Source: Bacteroidaceae bacterium
GTDB taxonomy: Bacteria; Bacteroidota; Bacteroidia; Bacteroidales; Bacteroidaceae
DNA: 64,000 bases
NCBI GenBank assembly: GCA_902362595.1
Contig: CABIXF010000013.1
Span: 1-64,000 of the forward strand
Direction: 5' to 3'
Below, one piece after another: positions 7,914-16,742 of this stretch. Both the position numbers and the translations under genes were made by a program. How positions within the stretch are numbered: the stretch's first letter is position 1; each line of letters opens with the position of its first letter. A model generated the notes under the pieces. It did no database searches and was not told the DNA's origin. It saw nothing but the letters and a program-made list of their open reading frames with translations.

Positions 7914-10346
7914 ATGAAAGTATTGAAATTCGGCGGCACATCCGTAGGTTCCGTCAATAGCATGTTAAGCGTGAAGCGTATTGTAGAAGGAGTGGATGAC
8001 AAAGTGATTGTAGTTGTTTCCGCATTGGGAGGCATTACCGACAAGTTGATTTGTACTTCGAAAATGGCTGCTTCGGGCGATGATTCTTATGAAAAGGAAA
8101 TGAAAGAAATCGTGAATCGCCATATAGAAATGGTGTACACGGTCATTCCGGCAGGAAGAGGCAGGGAATTGCTTCTGGATTTGGTGAATGAACTGCTAAG
8201 CGAATTGAAGGATATTTTTCAGGGGATTTATTTGATTCGGGATCTTTCTCCCAAGACTTCGGCTACTATTGTGAGCTATGGAGAACGGCTGTCTTCCATT
8301 ATCGTAGCTACCTTGATTCAAGGAGCTGTGTGGTTCGACTCCCGTACATTTATCAAGACAGAGAAAAAACATAACAAGCATATTCTGGATTCGGAACTTA
8401 CCAATCAGCTGGTACGTGAGACATTCAGCGAAATTCCAGACGTATCCGTCGTGCCGGGATTTATTTCGACCGACAAGAATACCGGTGAGGTCACCAACCT
8501 GGGACGGGGTGGTTCGGATTATACGGCTTCTATCATTGCGGCAGCATTGGATGCGGACATTTTGGAAATTTGGACGGATGTGGATGGCTTTATGACAGCC
8601 GATCCGAAGGTTATCAGTACGGCTTATCCGATTAAGGAGCTGAGCTATGTGGAAGCCATGGAGTTGTGCAACTTCGGGGCGAAGGTGGTGTATCCACCGA
8701 CCATTTATCCGGTGTGTCACAAGAATATTCCGATTCTGATTAAGAATACGTTCAATCCGGAGGCACCAGGTACTATCGTCAAGCAGGATGCAGACCATTC
8801 TTCCAAGCCTATCAAGGGTATTTCGTCCATCAACGATACTTGCCTGATTACCATGACCGGTCTGGGTATGGTGGGCGTGATTGGAGTCAATCACCGTATT
8901 TTTAAGACCTTGGCAGAGAATGGCATCAGTGTGTTCCTCGTTTCGCAGGCTTCTTCCGAGAACTCTACTTCCATCGGAGTAAGAAATGAAGATGCAGAAC
9001 TGGCTTGTGAAGTATTGAATGAGGAATTTGCCAAAGAAATAGAAATGGGAGAAATTTCTCCGATGAAGGCAGAAGGCAATTTGGCCACTGTAGCCATTGT
9101 GGGTGAGAATATGAAGCATACACCGGGTATTGCCGGTAAACTGTTCGGTACCTTGGGACGAAACGGCATCAATGTCATTGCCTGTGCGCAGGGAGCTTCG
9201 GAAACCAATATCTCTTTTGTGGTAGACGGTGCTTCTTTACGGAAAACATTGAACGTGATTCACGATTCGTTCTTTCTGTCAGAATACCAGGTCTTGAATT
9301 TGTTTATTTGTGGCACAGGAACAGTGGGTTCCAGCCTGATAGAGCAGATTCATGGTCAGCAGGAGAAATTGAAACAGGAACGGGGATTGAAACTGCATGT
9401 GGTAGGAATTGCCAACGGACATAAGGCGTTGTTTACCCGTGCAGGAATTGATTTGGAGCATTTCAGGGAGGAATTGGATGAAAAAGGTTCTCCTTCATCT
9501 CCGCAGGTGCTCCGGGATGAGATTGTAGGGATGAATATCTTCAATTCGGTATTTGTGGATTGTACTGCCAGTCCGGATATCGCGGCCCTCTACAAGGACT
9601 TGTTGAGTCACAACGTATCGGTAGTGGCTGCCAACAAGATTGCGGCTTCTTCGGAATATGATATTTATGCGGAATTGAAGAAAATAGCCCGTCAGCGGGG
9701 AGTCAAGTTTCTGTTTGAAACTAACGTAGGAGCGGGATTACCGGTTATCAATACCATCAACGACCTGATAAACAGTGGAGATAAGATCTTGAAGATTGAA
9801 GCGGTGGTAAGCGGTACGTTGAACTATATCTTCAACCGTATCAGTGCCGACATGCCGTTGAGTGCGACCATCCGTCAGGCGAAGGAAGACGGTTATTCAG
9901 AACCCGATCCGCGAGTAGACTTGAGTGGAAAGGACGTTATCCGGAAACTGGTAATTCTGGCTCGTGAAGCGGGTTATCGTTTGAACCAGGAAGACGTGGA
10001 AACTCATCTGTTCATTCCTAATCAATATTTTGAAGGTACGCTGGATGATTTCTGGAAGAACATTCCCAAATTGGATAAGGAATTCGAAGAGCGTCGCCGC
10101 GAAGTGGAACGGGAAGGAAAACGCTGGCGCTTTGTAGCCAGTCTGGAAAGCGGACATGGAAAAGTGGCTTTGCAGGAAGTGGACAGCAACCATCCGTTCT
10201 ATAATCTGGCGGGTACTAATAACATTATTCTGCTCACCACCGAACGTTACAATGAATATCCGATGCTGATTCAAGGCTATGGAGCGGGTGCTAGTGTAAC
10301 CGCTGCAGGAGTATTTGCGGATATTATGAGCATTGCCAATATTTAA
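7914..10346 (+). CDS. thrA: Bifunctional aspartate kinase / homoserine dehydrogenase
   Basis: The enzyme phosphorylates aspartate and later reduces aspartate semialdehyde to homoserine, the first and third steps toward threonine and methionine. The aspartokinase domain occupies about 1-295 (KFGGTSVG at 4-11). Two ACT regulatory modules follow (about 310-460), then the homoserine dehydrogenase domain from about 465 with the NAD(P) motif GTGTVGSS and a C-terminal catalytic part. The 810-residue length fits ThrA. The ACT modules imply feedback control by threonine. It heads an operon with the kinase at 10358 (11 nt gap) and thrC. Confidence 0.96.
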   Translation: MKVLKFGGTSVGSVNSMLSVKRIVEGVDDKVIVVVSALGGITDKLICTSKMAASGDDSYEKEMKEIVNRHIEMVYTVIPAGRGRELLLDLVNELLSELKDIFQGIYLIRDLSPKTSATIVSYGERLSSIIVATLIQGAVWFDSRTFIKTEKKHNKHILDSELTNQLVRETFSEIPDVSVVPGFISTDKNTGEVTNLGRGGSDYTASIIAAALDADILEIWTDVDGFMTADPKVISTAYPIKELSYVEAMELCNFGAKVVYPPTIYPVCHKNIPILIKNTFNPEAPGTIVKQDADHSSKPIKGISSINDTCLITMTGLGMVGVIGVNHRIFKTLAENGISVFLVSQASSENSTSIGVRNEDAELACEVLNEEFAKEIEMGEISPMKAEGNLATVAIVGENMKHTPGIAGKLFGTLGRNGINVIACAQGASETNISFVVDGASLRKTLNVIHDSFFLSEYQVLNLFICGTGTVGSSLIEQIHGQQEKLKQERGLKLHVVGIANGHKALFTRAGIDLEHFREELDEKGSPSSPQVLRDEIVGMNIFNSVFVDCTASPDIAALYKDLLSHNVSVVAANKIAASSEYDIYAELKKIARQRGVKFLFETNVGAGLPVINTINDLINSGDKILKIEAVVSGTLNYIFNRISADMPLSATIRQAKEDGYSEPDPRVDLSGKDVIRKLVILAREAGYRLNQEDVETHLFIPNQYFEGTLDDFWKNIPKLDKEFEERRREVEREGKRWRFVASLESGHGKVALQEVDSNHPFYNLAGTNNIILLTTERYNEYPMLIQGYGAGASVTAAGVFADIMSIANI

Positions 10347-10357
10347 AACAGACAGTC

Positions 10358-11572
10358 ATGAAACATCTTATTATATTGGGCGACGGCATGGCCGACTGGG
10401 CTGTTCCGTCGCTGGGAGGAAAGACCCTGTTGCAGTATGCACAGACTCCTTATATGGACAAACTGGCACGCATGGGACGTACGGGTATGTTGAAGACCGT
10501 AGCCGACGGATTTCATCCTGGGAGTGAGGTGGCCAATATGTCGGTAATGGGATATGACCTGCCCAAGGTTTACGAAGGCCGTGGGGTGCTGGAAGCTGCT
10601 AGTATCGGAGTAGACCTTCAGGAAGGGGACATGGCCATGCGGTGTAACATCGTATGTGTGGAAGGAGATATTTTGAAGAACCATTCTGCCGGGCATATCA
10701 CGACCGAGGAAGCCGATGAACTGATTCGTTTCCTGGATGAAAAACTGGGCTCCGACCGTATTCATTTCTATACCGGTGTGCAGTATCGTCATCTGCTGGT
10801 GATAAAAGGAGGAGACAAACGGCTGGCCTGTGTGCCTCCGCATGATATCCCTTTGCAGCCTTTCCGCCCGAATTTGGTGAAGGCTTTGTGTCCGGAAGCA
10901 CAGGAAACAGCCGAATTGTTGAATGATTTGATTTTGAAGTCACAACAACTGCTGCCCACTCATCCGGTCAATCTGAAACGGGTGGCGGAAGGAAAGGACC
11001 CGGCTAATAGCATCTGGCCTTGGAGCCCGGGATACCGTCCGCAGATGGAACCCTTGGCCGAGAAATATCCGTCCATCCATAAGGGAGCGGTGATTACGGC
11101 GGTCGATTTGATTCGGGGTATCGGGCGTTATGCCGGTTTGCGCTGCATTGATGTGGAAGGGGCCACCGGACTATACAATACCAACTACGAAGGAAAAGCC
11201 CAGGCAGCCATTGAAGCCTTGAAAACCGACGACTTTGTGTATCTGCATGTGGAGGCCAGCGATGAGGCCGGACATGAAGGAGATGTGCCGTTGAAGTTGC
11301 AGACGATTGAAAATCTGGACCGTCGGATTGTGGGGCCGGTCTATGAGGCGGTGAAACAATGGGATGAACCTGTCGCTATTGCGGTGTTGCCCGACCATCC
11401 TACTCCTTGCGAGTTACGGACACATACCAATGAGCCTATCCCGTTTTTGATTTATTATCCGGGTATTGTGCCCGATTCCGTGCAGACCTATGATGAAATA
11501 AGCTGTAAGGAAGGCGGATACGGCTTGATGGAAAAAGACGAGTTTATGAATTTATTTATGCACATTCAGTAA
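10358..11572 (+). CDS. ApgM-type phosphoglycerate mutase family, probable homoserine kinase
   Basis: The sequence belongs to the archaeal-type cofactor-independent phosphoglycerate mutase family (alkaline phosphatase superfamily), with the metal-binding start ILGDGMADW, the PGSEVANMSVMGYD nucleophile region (Ser about 56) and later HVEASDEAGHEGD and PDHPTPC metal motifs. The length of 404 is typical. It sits between thrA and thrC, 11 nt from each, and no GHMP-type thrB is present. Bacteroidetes members in this place are annotated as putative homoserine kinases, so phosphorylation of homoserine is the likely role. That is inferred from context, and mutase activity cannot be excluded. Confidence 0.85.
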   Translation: MKHLIILGDGMADWAVPSLGGKTLLQYAQTPYMDKLARMGRTGMLKTVADGFHPGSEVANMSVMGYDLPKVYEGRGVLEAASIGVDLQEGDMAMRCNIVCVEGDILKNHSAGHITTEEADELIRFLDEKLGSDRIHFYTGVQYRHLLVIKGGDKRLACVPPHDIPLQPFRPNLVKALCPEAQETAELLNDLILKSQQLLPTHPVNLKRVAEGKDPANSIWPWSPGYRPQMEPLAEKYPSIHKGAVITAVDLIRGIGRYAGLRCIDVEGATGLYNTNYEGKAQAAIEALKTDDFVYLHVEASDEAGHEGDVPLKLQTIENLDRRIVGPVYEAVKQWDEPVAIAVLPDHPTPCELRTHTNEPIPFLIYYPGIVPDSVQTYDEISCKEGGYGLMEKDEFMNLFMHIQ

Positions 11573-11583
11573 CAAATTGCAAT

Positions 11584-12885
11584 ATGAAGTATTACAGTAC
11601 AAACGGAAAAGCGCTGGACGCTACTTTGGAAGAGGCTGTAGTGAGAGGACTGGCTTCTGATAAGGGCTTGTATATGCCTCGCGAGATAAAGGCATTGCCG
11701 CAGTCTTTTTTTGACGAGATTGATACGCTTTCTTTCCCTGAGATAGCTTATAAGGTGGCCGATGCCTTCTTTGGAGAAGATGTACCTGCAGAGACTCTGA
11801 AACAGATTGTATATGATACCTTGAATTTCGATGTGCCGGCAGTGAAGGTGAAAGATAATATTTATTCTTTGGAACTGTTTCATGGACCGACGCTGGCGTT
11901 TAAGGATGTAGGCGGTCGTTTTATGGCGCGTCTGCTGGGGTATTTTATCCGCAAGGAAGGGAAAAAGCAGGTCAATGTGCTGGTGGCCACTTCGGGTGAT
12001 ACGGGAAGTGCCGTGGCAAACGGTTTTCTGGGAGTAGAAGGTATCCATGTATATGTGCTCTACCCGAAGGGAAAAGTCAGCGAGATTCAGGAAAAGCAGT
12101 TTACTACCCTCGGACATAATATTACGGCCATTGAGGTGGACGGTACGTTCGATGATTGCCAGGCACTGGTGAAGAGTGCGTTCATGGATAAGGAATTGAA
12201 CGAACACATGCAGCTCACTTCCGCCAACTCCATTAATGTGGCCCGTTTCTTGCCTCAGGCATTTTATTATTTCTATGCCTATGCGCAGATGAAGAAAATC
12301 GGTAAAGCCGACAATTTGGTAGTCTGTGTACCGAGTGGAAATTTCGGGAATATCACTGCCGGGTTGTTTGGCAAGCGCATGGGACTCCCCGTGAAGCGTT
12401 TCATTGCCGCCAATAACCGGAATGACATATTCTATCAGTACCTGAAGACAGGGAAATACAGTCCACGTCCTTCTGTGGCTACAATTGCCAATGCCATGGA
12501 TGTGGGCGACCCAAGTAACTTTGCCCGTGTATTGGATTTGTACGACGGCAGCCATGAGGCCATCGCTTCCGAAATCAGTGGAGAAACCTATACCGATGAC
12601 CAGATTCGGGAAACGGTACAGAAGGTGTATGAAGAAACGGGTTATCTGCTGGATCCCCATGGGGCATGCGGATACCGGGCTTTAGCGGAAGAACTGAAGG
12701 AGGGCGAAGTGGGTGTATTCCTGGAGACCGCTCATCCGGCCAAATTCTTGCAGACTGTAGAAAGTATCATTGGGGTAGAGGTGAAAATACCGGAAAAACT
12801 TCAGGCCTTCATGAAAGGAACCAAACAGAGCATACCGATGTCAAAAGATTTTGCGGCTTTCAAGGCTTACCTGATGAAGCAGTAA
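11584..12885 (+). CDS. thrC: Threonine synthase
   Basis: ThrC converts O-phosphohomoserine to threonine using PLP. The PLP lysine is visible in HGPTLAFKDVGGRF (K107), the phosphate-binding region in ATSGDTGSAVANGF, and a second one in CVPSGNFGN. At 433 residues it is the bacterial class of threonine synthase. It closes the thrA operon, 11 nt after the ApgM-type kinase. No terminator follows directly. The next structures downstream are the 22-bp palindromic array (12922-13007) and a strong hairpin at 13074-13121. Confidence 0.96.
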   Translation: MKYYSTNGKALDATLEEAVVRGLASDKGLYMPREIKALPQSFFDEIDTLSFPEIAYKVADAFFGEDVPAETLKQIVYDTLNFDVPAVKVKDNIYSLELFHGPTLAFKDVGGRFMARLLGYFIRKEGKKQVNVLVATSGDTGSAVANGFLGVEGIHVYVLYPKGKVSEIQEKQFTTLGHNITAIEVDGTFDDCQALVKSAFMDKELNEHMQLTSANSINVARFLPQAFYYFYAYAQMKKIGKADNLVVCVPSGNFGNITAGLFGKRMGLPVKRFIAANNRNDIFYQYLKTGKYSPRPSVATIANAMDVGDPSNFARVLDLYDGSHEAIASEISGETYTDDQIRETVQKVYEETGYLLDPHGACGYRALAEELKEGEVGVFLETAHPAKFLQTVESIIGVEVKIPEKLQAFMKGTKQSIPMSKDFAAFKAYLMKQ

Positions 12886-12921
12886 TTGTTCGGACGCAGA
12901 CTAGGATAAGAGTAAGTTCTC

Positions 12922-13007
12922 AGTACTTCCTAGGAAGTACTTTAGTACTGCCTAAGAAGTACTGCAGTACTTTCAGGGGAGTACTCCAGTACTTTAAAGG
13001 AAGTACT
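12922..13007. repeat. 22-bp-period palindromic array 1 (AGTACT arms)
   Basis: Four 20-bp dyads begin at 12922, 12944, 12966 and 12988, exactly 22 bp apart. Each has the form AGTACT-N8-AGTACT with 2-nt linkers (TT, GC, CC). The first unit, AGTACTTCCTAGGAAGTACT, is a perfect palindrome; the others vary in the middle eight bases (GCCTAAGA, TTCAGGGG, TTAAAGGA) but keep both AGTACT arms intact. The outermost bases extend the array symmetry (CTC before and GAG after). Two further arrays with the same period lie at 28633 and 55310. Confidence 0.9.
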
Positions 13008-13073
13008 GAGTTGACAGCATATCATAAACTCAGCTTTTCCAACTGCTTGAATAGTAGTGGTTTGGCTGATGAA

Positions 13074-13121
13074 AAAAAGGAAGGGATCATTCAAATGGAA
13101 ATGAACGGTCCCTTCCTTTTT
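13074..13121. terminator. Bidirectional terminator
   Basis: A 13-bp perfect stem pairs AAAAAGGAAGGGA (13074-13086) with TCCCTTCCTTTTT (13109-13121), extended inward by TCATT/AATGA. A-run and T-run flanks make it usable from both strands, ending thrC on one side and the cytidylate-kinase-like gene on the other. Confidence 0.8.
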
Positions 13122-13139
13122 AGGTTATGTTTTTTCTTT

Positions 13140-13769
13140 TTAAAGATGAAGCTTCAGGGTCACAAATTTCTTGATGAACTCTACGGTGCCGTCAATCCCC
13201 AATACGGAGGAGTCAATACATAAATGATAAGTAGCTGCCGCTCCCCATGTCTTGTAACTGTAATAATTGTAGTAAGACGAACGTTTCTTATCGGCTTTTT
13301 CCATCAAGTCTTCTGCATCTTCGGCACTGATGTGGTGCAGTTTCATCAGTCGTTCGATACGGGCTTCGGGAGAGGCCGAAACAAAGACATTGGCACATCG
13401 CGGGTGGTCGCGGAGAATATAATCCGCGCAGCGTCCGACAAACAGGCACGATTGCTTTTCAGCTAGCTGACGGATGACATCACTCTGAATCTTGAACAGA
13501 GAGTCGTTGCTCAAGTAGGAATTGTAGGGATAGGCTCCCTCCGTGATGAACGGGAACCGCGTGCCGAACAGTCCTCCCAAAATAGTCTGAGAGGCTTTTT
13601 CGTCTGCTTTCTCGAAAAATTCCTTGCAGAGTCCACTTTCCTCCGAAGCCAGATTGATCAATTCCTTATCATAAAAAGCAATGCCTAGTTCATTCGCCAG
13701 TTTCTCACCAATCTCTTTTCCGCCACTTCCCAGCTGACGTCCGAGATTAATCACATAATGTCCGTCCAT
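13140..13769 (-). CDS. Cytidylate kinase-like family protein
   Basis: This 209-residue P-loop nucleotide kinase-like protein has a glycine-rich loop, GRQLGSGGKEIG (about 10-21), and later RCADYILRDH and VFVSASPEARIERL, typical of the cytidylate-kinase-like (Cmk2) family of Bacteroidetes and Firmicutes. It is distinct from the essential Cmk, and its substrate is unproved. The P-loop departs from the strict GxxGxGKS/T form (GSGGKE), as is usual in this group. The start ATG lies about 30 nt from a TATATTTG -7 box (13805-13798). Confidence 0.85.
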   Translation of the reverse strand: MDGHYVINLGRQLGSGGKEIGEKLANELGIAFYDKELINLASEESGLCKEFFEKADEKASQTILGGLFGTRFPFITEGAYPYNSYLSNDSLFKIQSDVIRQLAEKQSCLFVGRCADYILRDHPRCANVFVSASPEARIERLMKLHHISAEDAEDLMEKADKKRSSYYNYYSYKTWGAAATYHLCIDSSVLGIDGTVEFIKKFVTLKLHL

Positions 13770-13849
13770 AGTGTAACTTCTTTAGTTTGATATAAAGCAA
13801 ATATAAATCATTCTACGGAAAAATGCGACTTTTTTATCGTTTATTTTCG

Positions 13850-15220
13850 TCAGCGCTTGGATTGGGCTGCATGTTGTTGCTTGAATTGTTTGAATTGGGC
13901 ATAGAGCATGGTGCCTGCAATGATACTGGCTGTGATATCTGAAATCGGCATGCTGTACCACACGCCTTCTACTCCCCAAAAGAGAGGAAGAATTAGCAGG
14001 CAGGGAATCAGAATCAGGACCTGTCGGCTCAGAGAAAGGATGATGGCTTTCTTGGCCATACCGATGCTTTGGAAGAAGTTGGAGGTCACCATCTGAAAAC
14101 CGATGATGGGGAAAAACAGGACGACCACCTGCAATCCTTTTGCGCTCAGCTGTATGAGCTGTGCATCCGTTGTAAAGGCCGATACGGCCAGTTCTGGCAT
14201 CAGTTCTCCCACAAGGAAGCCGCTGGTCGTTACAATGGTGGCGGCGATGACGGTATATTTCATGACTTGGTTTACCCGATGGTAGTGCTGGGCACCGAAA
14301 TTATAGCCGGCAATGGGCTGCATCCCTTGGTTCAGTCCCATCACAATCATGACAAATAAAAATACAATGCGGTTGACAATGCCAAACGCGCCGATAGCCA
14401 AATCCCCATCATACAGTTTTAATCCCTTGTTGATAAGGATGACGATGAAGCAGGAAGCCAGGTTCATGAAGAAGGGAGCCAGTCCGATACCGATGATGTT
14501 TTCCACCAGTGTTGTCTTGAGCCGATAAATCCCTCTTTTCAGATGCAGAAGTTCATTCTTGTTACAGAAAATCTTGATGAGCCAGCATAAGGAAATAACC
14601 TGAGCCAGTACAGTGGCTATGGCGGCACCTTGGATTCCCATGTGGAAGGTATAGATGAACAGTGGGTCCAGCAGCGTATTGATGACCACGGTCAGGATAG
14701 TGGCTGCCATGGCCTTTTGCGGATGTCCGGCCGAACGCAGTACGGAGTTCAGTCCCAGGTACATGTGGGTAATGACATTCCCCAGAAGGATGGTAATCAT
14801 GTAGTCTCTGGCATAAGGAAGGGTAGCATCGCTGGCCCCGAAGAAATACAGAATCGGGTCCAGAAACAGCAGGCAGACAAGGGTGAACAGTATCCCGATA
14901 ATCAGGTTGAGTGATACTACATTTCCCAGAATCTGCTGGGCGGTAACATAATCCTTCTGTCCCAGTTTGACAGAAATGAGGGTGGAGGCTCCGACTCCTA
15001 CCAGTGAGCCGAAAGCGGCGGCCAGGTTCATCAGCGGAAAGGTGATGGCCAGTCCGGAGATAGCCAATGGCCCGACTCCATGTCCGATGAAGATACTGTC
15101 TACCATGTTGTAGAGGGAGGAGGCGGTCATGGCAATGATGGCTGGGATGGCATATTGCATCAATAGTTTTCCAATTCTTTCTGTTCCCAGCTCAGTAGCT
15201 GTTCCTTTTTGTGACGTCAT
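13850..15220 (-). CDS. MATE family efflux transporter
   Basis: The 456-residue integral membrane protein has about 12 hydrophobic segments and the features of the MATE family of Na+ or H+ driven multidrug exporters, for example IGKLLMQYAIPAIIAM at the N terminus and PLMNLAAAFGSLVGVGAST. The length is normal. It stands alone, divergent from the subtilase gene. A TACCTTTG -7 box lies on its strand at 15291-15284, about 65 nt before the ATG. The substrate cannot be predicted. Confidence 0.93.
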   Translation of the reverse strand: MTSQKGTATELGTERIGKLLMQYAIPAIIAMTASSLYNMVDSIFIGHGVGPLAISGLAITFPLMNLAAAFGSLVGVGASTLISVKLGQKDYVTAQQILGNVVSLNLIIGILFTLVCLLFLDPILYFFGASDATLPYARDYMITILLGNVITHMYLGLNSVLRSAGHPQKAMAATILTVVINTLLDPLFIYTFHMGIQGAAIATVLAQVISLCWLIKIFCNKNELLHLKRGIYRLKTTLVENIIGIGLAPFFMNLASCFIVILINKGLKLYDGDLAIGAFGIVNRIVFLFVMIVMGLNQGMQPIAGYNFGAQHYHRVNQVMKYTVIAATIVTTSGFLVGELMPELAVSAFTTDAQLIQLSAKGLQVVVLFFPIIGFQMVTSNFFQSIGMAKKAIILSLSRQVLILIPCLLILPLFWGVEGVWYSMPISDITASIIAGTMLYAQFKQFKQQHAAQSKR

Positions 15221-15350
15221 ACTCTCTATTCTTTTTCTTATTAATTGTTATCCAGAAATCTTTAGATTCCCTAAAAAATCGCGCAAAGGTAAGTCTTTTT
15301 CCGGAATCAGGGAAAACTTTGTGTATCTTTGCGCTTCAAAAATAAAAGCT
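15221..15350. promoter_or_regulatory. Divergent promoter region, MATE and subtilase
   Basis: Minus strand TACCTTTG (15291-15284) and plus strand TATCTTTG (15324-15331) are Bacteroides -7 boxes pointing in opposite directions. The plus-strand box is 19 nt upstream of the subtilase ATG, implying a very short 5' leader. Confidence 0.55.
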
Positions 15351-16742
15351 ATGTGGATGAATGTGAATAGAGTAGGATTATTCTTTTGCCTGTTGGCCTG
15401 CTTGGGGAGCGCTTCAGCAGAGACTATGTACAAATATCGGGTCCAGCTTACGGACAAGAAAAAGACCGTTTATTCTTTGGAACATCCGGAGGAATTTTTG
15501 TCGTCGCGGGCATTGGCGCGTCGGGCGCATCAGGGATTGGCCGTCGATTCGACCGATTTGCCTGTCTGCCGTGTGTATATAGACCGTCTGAAGGAGCAGG
15601 GGGGAGAATATGTTTCTTCCAGCAAATGGAACAATACGGTACTGATGGAGGTACCCGATGAGTCGGTGGCCCTCCGTTTTCTGGATAATCCTTTCGTGCG
15701 TTCCGTAAAGAAAGTCTGGGTCTCTCCGGATTCCATTCCTGCCCGGGGAGCGGGACGGAAGGAGCTGGTAAAGAACCAGTGGAAAAAACAGGACGATTAT
15801 TATGGAATGGCTTCCGAACAGATTAAAATACACAATGGAGACAGCTTGCATCTGGCAGGTTTCAAGGGACAAGGCATGCAGATTGCCGTGATTGATGCCG
15901 GTTTCTTCAATGTGGATGCCATGAAGATTTTTCATAAAACCTCCATCTTAGGTACACATGATTTTGTAAATCCGGATTCGGATATTTATGGAGAGCACAA
16001 TCATGGCATGAAAGTACTTTCCTGCATGGCTGCCAATATGCCCCATGTAATGGTCGGGACTGCTCCCGAGGCAAGTTATTGGCTGTTGCGGAGTGAGGAT
16101 AATGATACGGAACAGCCGGTGGAAGAGGATAATTGGGCGGCTGCCATTGAATTTGCCGACAGTGTAGGGGTGGATATCGTGAACACTTCACTGGGATATT
16201 ACTCTTTTGACGATCCGATTGACAATTATACTTATCGGGAACTCGATGGACATACTTCTTTGATGGCGGCTTCTGCTTCGTATGCGGCCAAAAAGGGATT
16301 GTTGGTGGTGTGCAGTGCCGGAAATTCTGGTATGGACACCTGGAAAAAGATAACGCCTCCGGCAGATGCAGAGGATATTCTGACCATCGGGGCGATAGAC
16401 AATATGGGAGTGAATGCCCCATTTTCTTCCATTGGCAATACGGCCGACGGACGTGTCAAGCCGGATGTCATGGCAATGGGGGTTCATTCGGCTGTAGTGG
16501 GTATCGACGGGGGGACTTCCTTTGCCAACGGTACGTCGTTTGCTTCGCCTACGTTCTGCGGACTGGTGGCTTGTTTGTGGGAGGCTTGTCCTTGGCTTAC
16601 TGTCCGCCAGTTGATTGAGATTGTACATGAAGCTAGTGACCGTAATACCTATCCGGACAATATTTTCGGTTATGGAGTGACGGATATCTGGAAAGCCTAT
16701 CAGCTGGGATTGAAACTGAAGAGCGGAAACGATGGAAAATAA
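15351..16742 (+). CDS. Secreted S8 family serine peptidase (subtilase)
   Basis: The product is a 463-residue secreted subtilisin-like protease with a signal peptide (about 1-23), an N-terminal propeptide-like region (to about 150) and the S8 catalytic domain. The triad is visible as D182 in AVIDAG, H218 in HNHGM and S396 in NGTSFASP, with the oxyanion Asn in CSAGNSG (N325). The start at 15351 was chosen over the long upstream in-frame extension because that extension runs through the divergent promoter and lacks a signal peptide. It overlaps xseA by 11 nt, so it is transcribed with an exonuclease subunit it has no evident functional tie to. Confidence 0.9.
   Translation: MWMNVNRVGLFFCLLACLGSASAETMYKYRVQLTDKKKTVYSLEHPEEFLSSRALARRAHQGLAVDSTDLPVCRVYIDRLKEQGGEYVSSSKWNNTVLMEVPDESVALRFLDNPFVRSVKKVWVSPDSIPARGAGRKELVKNQWKKQDDYYGMASEQIKIHNGDSLHLAGFKGQGMQIAVIDAGFFNVDAMKIFHKTSILGTHDFVNPDSDIYGEHNHGMKVLSCMAANMPHVMVGTAPEASYWLLRSEDNDTEQPVEEDNWAAAIEFADSVGVDIVNTSLGYYSFDDPIDNYTYRELDGHTSLMAASASYAAKKGLLVVCSAGNSGMDTWKKITPPADAEDILTIGAIDNMGVNAPFSSIGNTADGRVKPDVMAMGVHSAVVGIDGGTSFANGTSFASPTFCGLVACLWEACPWLTVRQLIEIVHEASDRNTYPDNIFGYGVTDIWKAYQLGLKLKSGNDGK

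Larger units (their letters stand above)
12886..13139. other. Convergent intergenic region with palindrome array
   Basis: There is no gene in this stretch, where the plus-strand thr operon and the minus-strand cytidylate-kinase-like gene converge. It contains the four-unit 22-bp palindromic array and a bidirectional terminator hairpin. Confidence 0.7.

Noticed and set aside
8196..9119. 307-codon open frame antisense to thrA
   Set aside because: It is a shadow of a strongly coding gene and has no signal or domain of its own.
15129..15350. Longer N terminus of the subtilase
   Set aside because: The extension crosses the divergent promoter and the MATE gene start and would bury the signal peptide.
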